NCBI GenBank assembly: GCA_030142905.1
Contig: JASJOG010000072.1
Location: 1,298,501-1,362,500, forward strand
Source: Heliopora coerulea
Taxonomy: Eukaryota > Cnidaria > Anthozoa > Scleralcyonacea > Helioporidae
Direction: 5' to 3'
DNA length: 64,000 nt
The position numbers were made by a program, and so were the translations under genes. This document shows, one piece after another, positions 37,921-48,294 of the stretch. The notes beneath the pieces were generated by a model. That model did no database searches, was not told the DNA's origin, and worked only from the letters and a program-made list of their open reading frames with translations. The number at the start of each line of letters is the position of its first letter. Position 1 is the stretch's first letter.

Positions 37921-38200
37921 CCTAAATTCAGAGGATACAACTGTAAATAGAACAATCATAAACTTATAATTATATTACTTTCAATCTTTGAACTCTTTCT
38001 CTCATGAACTTTTTCTAGTGTAATAGTAATCCCTAATGATTTTATCTTCTGTATTATAATAATTTCTAAAACTTTTGTAACAATTTACTATACTTTTGTA
38101 GTAGCTTATAATGTTCATGTGCACGCCCATCGTGGAAATCAGTTTCATACTGACGATGTTAGCGTGGGTAAATAAAGTTCTTCTATCTATCTATCTTCTA
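37921..38200 (+). other. LINE 3' untranslated region and tail
   Basis: This AT-rich stretch after ORF2 has no gene. It contains the nested hairpin at 38122-38166, AATAAA at 38171-38176 and the tetranucleotide tail TCTATCTATCTATCT at 38182-38196. Short repetitive 3' tails rather than poly(A) are typical of CR1/L2-type elements, whose reverse transcriptase recognises the 3' end of its RNA. Confidence 0.85.
38122..38166 (+). other. Nested 3'-terminal hairpin of the LINE RNA
   Basis: Three stems nest on one axis: CACGC (38122-38126) with GCGTG (38162-38166), CATCG (38128-38132) with CGATG (38154-38158), and TCAGT (38139-38143) with ACTGA (38149-38153), closed by a TTCAT loop. It lies just before AATAAA and the tail. 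A conserved 3' stem-loop is known to be the recognition site of the cognate reverse transcriptase in stringent LINEs, so that is the likely role here. Confidence 0.7.
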
Positions 38201-40130
38201 CCCTAACCCTAACCCTAACCCTAACTTTAACCCTAACCTAACCTAAAGGTAGAGCGGCGGAACGGTATCCCGAAGGTGCGAGTTCAAATCCCGCTCGAGT
38301 CAACATTTTTCAGTTGACTTCGGCAGTGTAGGTTAATTGTGAAATTATCGTTTCATAATACCCTGAGGAAGATTCTGAAATAGAATTGAAACACTGCACA
38401 TCCATCCTCATGGATAGCGTTAAGTTGTCGCGAGAATATCTCGTGCACTTAAATTGAATAAAAACTCGCCTCCAATCCCTAACCCTAACCCTAACCCTAA
38501 CCTTAACCCTAACCCTAACCCTAACCCTAACCCTAACCTTAACCCTAACCTTTATCCTAACCCTAACCCTAACCATAAACTAACACTAACTCTAACCCTA
38601 ACCCTAACCCTAACCCTAACCCTAACCCTAATCCTAAATCTAACCCTAACCCTAATCCTAACCTAACCTAAAAATAGAGCTGCATACCTGTATCCCGAAG
38701 GTGCGAGTTCAAATCCCGCTCGAGTCAACATTTTTCAGTTGACTTCGGCAGTGTAGGTTAATTGTGAAATTATCGTTTCATAATACCCTGAGGAAGATTC
38801 TGAAATAGAATTGAAACACTGCACATCCATCCTCATGGATAGCGTTAAGTTGTCGCGAGAATATCTCGTGCACTTAAATTGAATAAAAACTCGCCTCCAA
38901 TCCCTAACCCTAACCCTAACCCTAACCTTAACCCTAACCCTAACCCTAACCCTAACCCTAACCTTAACCCTAACCTTTACCCTAACCCTAACCCTAACTA
39001 TAAACTAACACTAACTCTAACCCTAACCCTAACCCTAACCCTAACCCTAACCCTAATCCTAAATCTAACCCTAACCCTAATCCTAACCTAACCTAAAAAT
39101 AGAGCTGCATACCTGTATCCCGAAGGTGCGAGTTCAAATCCCGCTCGAGTCAACATTTTTCAGTTGACTTCGGCAGTGTAGGTTAATTGTGAAGTTATCG
39201 TTTCATAATACCCTGAATATGATTCTGAAATAGAATTGAAACACTGCACATCCATCCTCATGGATAGCGTTAAGTTGTCCCGAGAATATCTCGTGCACTT
39301 AAATTGAATAAAAACTCGCCTCCAATCCCTAACCCTAACCCTAACCCTAACCCTAACAATAACCCTAACCCTAACCCTAACCCTAACCCTAACCCTAACC
39401 CTAACCCTAACCCTAACCCTAACCCTAACCCTAACCCTAACCCTAACCCTAACCCTAACCTTAACCCTAACCCTAACCCTAACCCTAACCCTAACTTTAA
39501 CCCTAACCTAACCTAAAGGTAGAGCGGCGGAACGGTATCCCGAAGGTGCGAGTTCAAATCCCGCTCGAGTCAACATTTTTCAGTTGACTTTTGCAGTGTA
39601 GGTTAATTGTGAAATTATCGTTTCATAATACCCTGAGGAAGATTCTGAAATAGAATTGAAACACTGCACATCCATCCTCATGGATAGCGTTAAGTTGTCG
39701 CGAGAATATCTCGTGCACTTAAATTGAATAAAAACTCGCCTCCAATCCCTAACCCTAACTCTAACCCTAACTCTAACCCTAACCCTAACCCTAACACTAA
39801 CCCTAACCTTAACCCTAACCCTAACCCTAACCCTAACCCTAACCCTAACCCTAACCCTAACCCTAACCCTAAGCCTAACTTTAACCCTAACATAACCTAA
39901 AGGTAGAGCGGCGGACCGGTATCCCGAAGGTGGGAGTTCAAATCCCGCTCGAGTCAACATTTTTCAGTTGACTTCGGCAGTGTAGGTTAATTGTGAAGTT
40001 ATCGTTTCATAATAAACTGAGGAAGATTTTGAAATAGAATTGAAACACTTCACATCCATCCTCATGGATAGCGTTAAGTTGTCGCGAGAATATCTCGTGC
40101 ACTTAAATTGGATAAAAACTCGCCTCCAAT
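38198..40130 (+). repeat. Composite array, first section
   Basis: Telomere-like blocks lie at 38198-38246, 38477-38672, 38902-39096, 39327-39516 and 39747-39900. SINE bodies lie at 38247-38476, 38673-38901, 39097-39326, 39517-39746 and 39901-40130. The first three full periods are about 425 bp. The second and third blocks share the odd motif ATAAACTAACACTAAC, so they are copies of each other. Confidence 0.9.
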
Positions 40131-43100
40131 CCCTAACCCTAACCCTAACCCTAACCCTAACCCTAACCCAAACCCTAACCCTAACCATCACCCTAACAAT
40201 AACCCTAACCCTAACCCTAACCCTAACCTTAACCCTAACCTTTACCCTAACCCTAACCCTAACCATAAACTAACACTAACCCTAACCCAAACCCTAACCC
40301 CAACCCTAATCCTAAATCTAACCCTAACCCTAACCCTAACCTAACTTAAAGGTAGAGCTGCGGACCTGTATCCCGAAGGATCGAGTTCAAATCCCGCTCG
40401 AGTCAACATTTTTCAGTTGACTTTTGCAGTGTAGGTTAATTGTGTAGTTATCGTTTCATAATACCCTGAATATGATTCTGAAATTGAATTGAAACACTGC
40501 ACATCCATCCTCATGGAAAGCGTTAAGTTGTCCCGAGAATATCTCGTGCACTTAAATTGAATAAAAACCCGCCTCCAATCACTAACCCTAACCCTAACCC
40601 TAAACCTAACCCTAACCTAACCCTAACCCTAACCCTAACCTTAACCCTAACCCTAACCCTAACCCTAACCCTAACCCTAACCCTAACCCTAACCTTAACC
40701 CTAACCCTAACCCTAACCCTAACCCTAACCTTAACCCTAACCTTTACCCTAACCCTAACCCTAACCATAAACTAACACTAACTCTAACCCTAACCCTAAC
40801 CCTAACCCTAACCCTAACCCTAATCCTAAATCTAACCCTAACCCTAATCCTAACCTAACCTAAAAATAGAGCTGCATACCTGTATCCCGAAGGTGCGAGT
40901 TCAAATCCCGCTCGAGTCAACATTTTTCAGTTGACTTCGGCAGTGTAGGTTAATTGTGAAGTTATCGTTTCATAATACCCTGAATATGATTCTGAAATAG
41001 AATTGAAACACTGCACATCCATCCTCATGGATAGCGTTAAGTTGTCCCGAGAATATCTCGTTCACTTAAATTGAATAAAAACTCGCCTCCAATCCCTAAC
41101 CCTAACCCTAACCCTAACCCTAACCCTAACCCTAACCCTAACACTAACCCTAACCTTAACCCTAACCCTAACCCTAACCCTAACACTAACCCTAACACTA
41201 ACCCTAACCCTAACCCTAAGCCTAACTTTAACCCTAACCTAACCTAAAGGTAGAGCGGCGGACCGGTATCCCAAAGGTGGGAGTTCAAATCCCGCTCGAG
41301 TCAACATTTTTCAGTTGACTTCGGCAGTGTAGGTTAATTGTGAAGTTATCGTTTCATAATAAACTGAGGAAGATTTTGAGATAGAATTGAAACACTTCAC
41401 ATCCATCCTCATGGATAGCGTTAAGTTGTCGCGAGAATATCTCGTGCACTTAAATTGAATAAAAACTCGCCTCCAATCCCTAACCCTAACTCTAACCCTA
41501 ACTCTAACCCTAACCCTAACCCTAACACTAACCCTAACCTTAACCCTAACCCTAACCCTAACCCTAACACTAACCCTAACCCTAACCCTAACCCTAACCC
41601 TAAGCCTAACTTTAACCCTAACCTAACCTAAAGGTAGAGCGGCGGACCGGTATCCCGAAGGTGGGAGTTCAAATCCCGCTCGAGTCAACATTTTTCAGTT
41701 GACTTCGGCAGTGTAGGTTAATTGTGAAGTTATCGTTTCATAATAAACTGAGGAAGATTTTGAAATAGAATTGAAACACTTCACATCCATCCTCATGGAT
41801 AGCGTTAAGTTGTCGCGAGAATATCTCGTGCACTTAAATTGGATAAAAACTCGCCTCCAATCCCTAACCCTAACCCTAACCCTAACCATAACCCTAACCC
41901 AAACCCTAACCCTAACCATCACCCTAACAATAACCCTAACCCTAACCCTAACCCTAACCTTAACCCTAACCTTTACCCTAACCCTAACCCTAACCATAAA
42001 CTAACACTAACCCTAACCCAAACCCTAACCCCAACCCTAATCCTAAATCTAACCCTCACCCTAACCCTAACCTAGCTTAAAGGTAGAGCTGCGGACCTGT
42101 ATCCCGAAGGATCGAGTTCAAATCCCGCTCGAGTCAACATTTTTCAGTTGACTTTTGCAGTGTAGGTTAATTGTGAAGTTATCGTTTCATAATACCCTGA
42201 ATATGATTCTGAAATTGAATTGAAACACTGCACATCCATCCTCATGGAAAGCGTTAAGTTGTCCCGAGAATATCTCGTGCACTTAAATTGAATAAAAACC
42301 CGCCTCCAATCCCTAACCCTAACCCTAACCCTAACCCTAACCCTAACCTAACCCTAACCCTAACCCTAACCCTAACCCTAACCCTAACCCTAACCCTAAC
42401 CCTAACCCTTACCCTAACCCTAACCCTAACCCTAACCCTAACCTTAACCCTAACCTTTACCCTAACCCTAACCCTAACCATAAACTAACACTAACTCTAA
42501 CCCTAACCCTAACCCTAACCCTAACCCTAACCCTAATCCTAAATCTAACCCTAACCCTAATCCTAACCTTACCTAAAAATAGAGCTGCATACCTGTATCC
42601 CGAAGGTGCGAGTTCAAATCCCGCTCGAGTCAACATTTTTCAGTTGACTTCGGCAGTGTAGGTTAATTGTGAAGTTATCGTTTCATAATACCCTGAATAT
42701 GACTCTGAAATAGAATTGAAACACTGCACATCCATCCTCATGGATAGCGTTAAGTTGTCCCGAGAATATCTCGTGCACTTAAATTGAATAAAGACTCGCC
42801 TCCAATCCCTAACCCTAACCCTAACCCTAACCCTAACCCTAACCCAAACCCTAACCCTAACCATCACCCTAACAATAACCCTAACCCTAACCCTAACCCT
42901 AACCTTAACCCTAACCTTTACCCTAACCCTAACCCTAACCATAAACTAACACTAACCCTAACCCAAACCCTAACCCCAACCCTAATCCTAAATCTAACCC
43001 TAACCCTAACCCTAACCTAACTTAAAGGTAGAGCTGCGGACCTGTATCCCGAAGGATCGAGTTCAAATCCCGCTCGAGTCAACATTTTTCAGTTGACTTT

Positions 43101-44720
43101 TGCAGTGTAGGTTAATTGTGAAGTTATCGTTTCATAATACCCTGAATATGATTCTGAAATTGAATTGAAACACTGCACATCCATCCTCATGGAAAGCGTT
43201 AAGTTGTCCCGAGAATATCTCGTGCACTTAAATTGAATAAAAACCCGCCTCCAATCCCTAACCCTAACCCTAACCCTAACCCTAACCCTAACCTAACCCT
43301 AACCCTAACCCTAACCCTAACCCTAACCCTAACCCTAACCCTAACCCTAACCCTAACCCTAACCCTAACCCTAACCCTAACCCTAACCCTAACCCTAACC
43401 TTAACCCTAACCTTTACCCTAACCCTAACCCTAACCATAAACTAACACTAACTCTAACCCTAACCCTAACCCTAACCCTAACCCTAACCCTAATCCTAAA
43501 TCTAACCCTAACCCTAATCCTAACCTAACCTAAAAATAGAGCTGCATACCTGTATCCCGAAGGTGCGAGTTCAAATCCCGCTCGAGTCAACATTTTTCAG
43601 TTGACTTCGGCAGTGTAGGTTAATTGTGAAGTTATCGTTTCATAATACCCTGAATATGACTCTGAAATAGAATTGAAACACTGCACATCCATCCTCATGG
43701 ATAGCGTTAAGTTGTCCCGAGAATATCTCGTGCACTTAAATTGAATAAAAACTCGCCTCCAATCCCTAACCCTAACCCTAACCCTAACCCTAACCCTAAC
43801 CCAAACCCTAACCCTAACCATCACCCTAACAATAACCCTAACCCTAACCCTAACCCTAACCTTAACCCTAACCTTTACCCTAACCCTAACCCTAACCATA
43901 AACTAACACTAACCCTAACCCAAACCCTAACCCCAACCCTAATCCTAAATCTAACCCTAACCCTAACCCTAACCTAACTTAAAGGTAGAGCTGCGGACCT
44001 GTATCCCGAAGGATCGAGTTCAAATCCCGCTCGAGTCAACATTTTTCAGTTGACTTTTGCAGTGTAGGTTAATTGTGAAGTTATCGTTTCATAATACCCT
44101 GAATATGATTCTGAAATTGAATTGAAACACTGCACATCCATCCTCATGGAAAGCGTTAAGTTGTCCCGAGAATATCTCGTGCACTTAAATTGAATAAAAA
44201 CCCGCCTCCAATCCCTAACCCTAACCCTAACCCTAACCCTAGCCCTAACCTAACCCTAACCCTAACCCTAACCCTAACCCTAACCCTAACCCTAACCCTA
44301 ACCCTAACCCTAACCCTAACCCTAACCCTAACCCTAACCCTAACCCTAACCCTAACCCTAACCTTAACCCTAACCTTTACCCTAACCCTAACCCTAACCA
44401 TAAACTAACACTAACTCTAACCCTAACCCTAACCCTAACCCTAACCCTAATCCTAAATCTAACCCTAACCCTAATCCTAACCTAACCTAAAAATAGAGCT
44501 GCATACCTGTATCCCGAAGGTGCGAGTTCAAATCCCGCTCGAGTCAACATTTTTCAGTTGACTTCGGCAGTGTAGGTTAATTGTGAAGTTATCGTTTCAT
44601 AATACCCTGAATATGACTCTGAAATAGAATTGAAACACTGCACATCCATCCTCATGGATAGCATTAAGTTGTCCCGAGAATATCTCGTGCACTTAAATTG
44701 AATAAAAACTCGCCTCTAAT
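40131..44720 (+). repeat. Composite array section with a ~0.95-kb dimer higher-order repeat
   Basis: A dimer made of a 219-bp block, a body with GGATCGAGTTC, a 266-285-bp block and a body starting AAATAGAGCTGCAT occurs at 40131-41093, 41862-42806, 42807-43763 and 43764-44720. It recurs at 51058-52020. The 219-bp block carries CATCACCCTAACAATAAC and later ATAAACTAACAC. Between the first and second dimers are two 154-bp blocks (41094-41247, 41478-41631) with bodies 41248-41477 and 41632-41861. The last three dimers are contiguous. Confidence 0.88.
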
Positions 44721-47283
44721 CCCTAACCCTAACCCTAACTCTAACGCTAACACTAACCCTAACCCTAACCCTAATCCTAACCCTAACCCTAACCCTAACC
44801 CTAACCCTAACCCTAACCCTAACCCTAACCCTAACTCTAACCTTAACCCTAACCCTAACCCTAACCCTAACCCTAACTTTAACCCTAACCTAACCTAAAG
44901 GTAGAGCGGCGGAACGGTATCCCGAAGGTGCGAGTTCAAATCCCGCTCGAGTCAACATTTTTCAGTTGACTTCGGCAGTGTAGGTTAATTGTGAAATTAT
45001 CGTTTCATAATACCCTGAGGAAGATTCTGAAATAGAATTGAAACACTGCACATCCATCCTCATGGATAGCGTTAAGTTGTCGCGAGAATATCTCGTGCAC
45101 TTAAATTGAATAAAAACTCGCCTCCAATCCCTAACCCTAACTCTAACCCTAACTCTAACCCTAACCCTAACCCTAACACTAACCCTAACCTTAACCCTAA
45201 CCCTAACCCTAACCCTAACACTAACCCTAACCCTAACCCTAACCCTAACCCTAACCCTAACTTTAACCCTAACCTAACCTAAAGGTAGAGCGGCGGACCG
45301 TATCCCGAAGGTGGGAGTTCAAATCCCGCTCGAGTCAACATTTTTCAGTTGACTTCGGCAGTGTAGGTTAATTGTGAAGTTATCGTTTCATAATAAACTG
45401 AGGAAGATTTTGAAATAGAATTGAAACACTTCACATCCATCCTCATGGATAGCGTTAAGTTGTCGCGAGAATATCTCGTGCACTTAAATTGGATAAAAAC
45501 TCGCCTCCAATCCCTAACCCTAACCCTAACCCTAACCCTAACCCTAACCCAAACCCTAAACCTAACCATCACCCTAACAATAACCCTAATCCTAACCCTA
45601 ACATTAACCCTAACCCTAACCCTAACTCTAATCCTAACACTAAACCTAACCCTAACCCTAACCGTAACCCTAACCCTAACCCTAACCCTAACCCTAACCC
45701 TAACCCTAACCCTAAATCTAACCCTAACCCAAACCCTAACCTAACCTAAAGGTAGAGCTGCGGACCTGTATCCCGAAGGTGGGAGTTCAAATCCCGCTCG
45801 AGTCAACATTTATCAGTTGACTTCGGCAGTGTAGGTTACTTGTGAAGTTATCGTTTCATAATACCCTGAGGATGATTCTGAAATAGAATTGAAACACTGC
45901 ACATCCATCCTCATGGATAGCGTTAAGTTGTCGCGAGAATATCTCGTGCACTTAAATTGAATAAAAACTCCCCTTAAATTCCTAACCCTAACTCAACCCT
46001 AACCTTAACCCTAACCCTAACCTAACCCTAACCCTAACCCAAACCCTAACCCTAACCCTAACCCTAACCCTAACCCTAACACTAACCCTAACCTTAACCC
46101 TAACCCTAACCCTAACCCTAACACTAACCCTAACCCTAACCCTAACCCTAACCCTAACCCTAACTTTAACCCTAACCTAACCTAAAGGTAGAGCGGCGGA
46201 CCGGTATCCCGAAGGTGCGAGTTCAAATCCCGCTCGAGTCAACATTTTTCAGTTGACTTCGGCAGTTTAGGTTAATTGTGAAGTTATCGTTTCATAATAA
46301 ACTGAGGAAGATTTTGAAATAGAATTGAAACACTTCACATCCATCCTCATGGATAGCGTTAAGTTGTCGCTAGAATATCTCGTGCACTTAAATTGGATAA
46401 AAACTCGCCTCCAATCCCTAACCCTAACCCTAACCCTAACCCTAACCCTAACCCTAACCCTAACCCTAACCATCACCCTAACAATAACCCTAATCCTAAC
46501 CCTAACCGTAATCCTTACCCTAACCCTAACCCTAACCATAAACTAACACTCACACTAACCCTAACCCTAACCCTAACCCTAACCCTAACCCTAACCCTAA
46601 CCCTAAATCTAACCCTAACCCTAACCGTAACCTAACCTAAAGGTAGAGCTGCGGACCTGTATCCCGAAGGTGCGAGTTCAAATCCCGCTCGAGTCAACAT
46701 TTTTCAGTTGACTTCGGCAGTGTAGGTTAATTGTGAAGTTATCGTTTCATAATACCCTGAATATGATTCTGAAATAGAATTGAAACACTGCACATCCATC
46801 CTCATGGATAGCGTTAAGTTGTCGCGAGAATATCTCGTGCACTTAAATTGAATAAAAACTCGCCTCCAATCCCTAACCCTAACCCTAACCCTAACCCTAA
46901 CCCTAACCCTAACCTAACCCTAACCCTAACCCTAACCCTAATCCTAACCGTAACCCTAATCCTAACCCTAACCCTAATCCTAACCCTAACCCTAACCCTA
47001 ACCCTAACCCTAACCCTACCCCTAACCCTAACTTTAACCCTCACCTAACCTAAAGGTAGAGCAGCGGAACGGTATCCCGAAGGTGCGAGTTCAAATCCCG
47101 CTCGAGACAACATTTTTCAGTTGACTTCGGCAGTGAAGGTTAATTGAGAAATTATCGTTTCATAATACCCTGAGGAAGATTCTAAAATAGAATTGAAACA
47201 TTGCACAACTATCCTCATGGATAGCGTTAAGTTGTCGCGAGAATATCTCGTGCACTTAAATTGGATAAAAAGTCGCCTCCAAT
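44721..47283 (+). repeat. Composite array, mixed section
   Basis: Telomere-like blocks: 44721-44898, 45129-45282, 45512-45749, 45981-46185, 46416-46640, 46871-47053. Bodies: 44899-45128, 45283-45511, 45750-45980, 46186-46415, 46641-46870, 47054-47283. The body ending at 45980 has the variant end CCCCTTAAAT, followed by CCCTAACTCAACCC. The same pair recurs at about 52975 and 55520, linking this section to the 2.55-kb duplication. Confidence 0.88.
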
Positions 47284-47536
47284 CCCTGTGGACTCGATAG
47301 CTCAACGGGTTGAGCGGCTGACCGGTATCCCGAAGGTGCGAGCTCAAATCCCGCTCGAGTCAACATTTTTCAGTTGACTTCGGCAGTGTAGGTTAATTGT
47401 GAAGTTATCGTTTCATAATATCCTGAATATGATTCTGAAATAGAATTGAAACACTGCACATCCATCCTCATGGATGTCGTTAAGTTCTCTCGAGGATATC
47501 TCGTGCACTTAAATTGGATAAAAACTCGCCTCCAAT
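47284..47536 (+). mobile_element. Full-length tRNA-derived SINE unit 1 (253 bp)
   Basis: The tRNA-like head at 47291-47361 (71 nt) has acceptor halves GACTCGA and TCGAGTC that pair perfectly over 7 bp, and a D arm GCTC/GAGC. Its A-box-like TAGCTCAACGGG is intact. Its B box is altered (GAGCTCAAATCCC). The anticodon arm pairs poorly, so it is a relic rather than a tRNA gene. Head subtype: GGGTTGAGCGGCTG. The body and CTCCAAT end follow. Confidence 0.85.
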
Positions 47537-47789
47537 CCCTGTGGACTCGATAGCTTAACAGGTAGAGCGGCGGACCGGTATCCCGAAAGTGCGTGTTCAA
47601 ATCCCGCTCGAGTCAACATTTTTCAGTTGACTTCGGCAGTGTAGGTTAATTGTGAAGTTATCGTTTCATAATACCCTGAATATGATTCTGAAATAGAATT
47701 GAAACACTGCACATCCATCCTCATGGATAGCGTTAAGTTCTCTCGAGGATATCTCGTGCACTTAAATTGGATAAAAACTCGCCTCCAAT
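47537..47789 (+). mobile_element. Full-length tRNA-derived SINE unit 2 (253 bp)
   Basis: Head at 47544-47614, of the other subtype, CTTAACAGGTAGAGCGGCGG. This is the subtype found in the telomere-joined bodies. Acceptor stem intact. B-box region reads GTGTTCAAATCCC. It directly follows unit 1 without a spacer. Confidence 0.85.
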
Positions 47790-48042
47790 CCCTGTGGACT
47801 CGATAGCTTAACAGGTAGAGCGGCGGACCGGTATCCCGAAGGTGCGAGTTGAAATCCCGTTCGAGTCAACATTTTACAGTTGACTTCGGCAGTGTAGGTT
47901 AATTGTGAAGTTATCGTTTCATAATACCCTGAGGATGATTCTGAAATAGAATTGAAACACTCCACATCCATCCTCATGGATAGCGTTAAGTTTTCGCGAG
48001 AATATCTCGTGCACTTAAATTCGATAAAAACTCGCCTCCAAT
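47790..48042 (+). mobile_element. Full-length tRNA-derived SINE unit 3 (253 bp)
   Basis: Head at 47797-47867, subtype CTTAACAGGTAGAGCGGCGG, acceptor stem intact, B-box-like GAGTTGAAATCCC. The body contains TTTTCGCGAGAATATCTCG in place of the usual TTGTCGCGAG. Confidence 0.85.
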
Positions 48043-48294
48043 CCGTGTTTACTAGATAGCTCAACAGGTAGAGCGGCCGATCGGTATCCCGAAGGTTCGA
48101 GTTCAAATCCCGCTCGAATCAAAATTTTCAGTTGACTTCGGCAGTGGAGGTTAATTGTGAATTTATCGTTTCATAATACCCTGAGGAAGATTTTGAAATA
48201 GAATTGAAACACTGCACATCCATCCTCATGGATAGCGTTAAGTTGTCGCGAGAATATCTCGTGCAATTAAATTGAATAAAAACTCGCCTCCAAT
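48043..48294 (+). mobile_element. Full-length tRNA-derived SINE unit 4 (252 bp), decayed acceptor stem
   Basis: Head at 48050-48120. The acceptor halves read TACTAGA and TCGAATC, so two pairs are lost. The D-arm side is CTCAACAGGTAGAGC. The B box GAGTTCAAATCC is intact. The unit is one base shorter than its neighbours and is followed by a long CCCTAA-type block. Confidence 0.8.

Larger units (their letters stand above)
33981..38200 (+). mobile_element. Non-LTR retrotransposon (LINE), CR1/L2-like, 5'-truncated
   Basis: An element of about 4.2 kb carries ORF1 (SGNH-esterase-like, 5'-truncated), ORF2 (AP endonuclease plus reverse transcriptase, intact) and a 3' UTR of about 280 bp with a nested hairpin, AATAAA (38171-38176) and a TCTATCTATCTATCT tail (38182-38196). 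The esterase-type ORF1, an ORF2 without an RNase H region, and the C-terminal RAARII and WNSLP motifs fit the CR1/L2 side of the Jockey superfamily. I infer the clade from motifs, without a tree. The 5' edge follows satellite monomer base 37 (CCAAAAA) and then departs from the satellite at TAAAGTCC; the homology limit is 33980 or, allowing one deleted G, 33985. The 3' edge meets CCCTAA repeats at 38197-38201. The flanks differ, so no target-site duplication can be seen. The intact ORF2 suggests a fairly recent insertion. Confidence 0.93.

Noticed and set aside
33970..38205. Target-site duplication around the LINE
   Set aside because: GACCAAAAA on the left and CTACCCTAACC on the right share nothing beyond chance.
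38170..38476. SINE mobilised by this LINE through a shared 3' end
   Set aside because: The LINE ends in a nested hairpin, AATAAA and a TCTA tail. The SINE ends AAAAACTCGCCTCCAAT. I see no shared 3' sequence.
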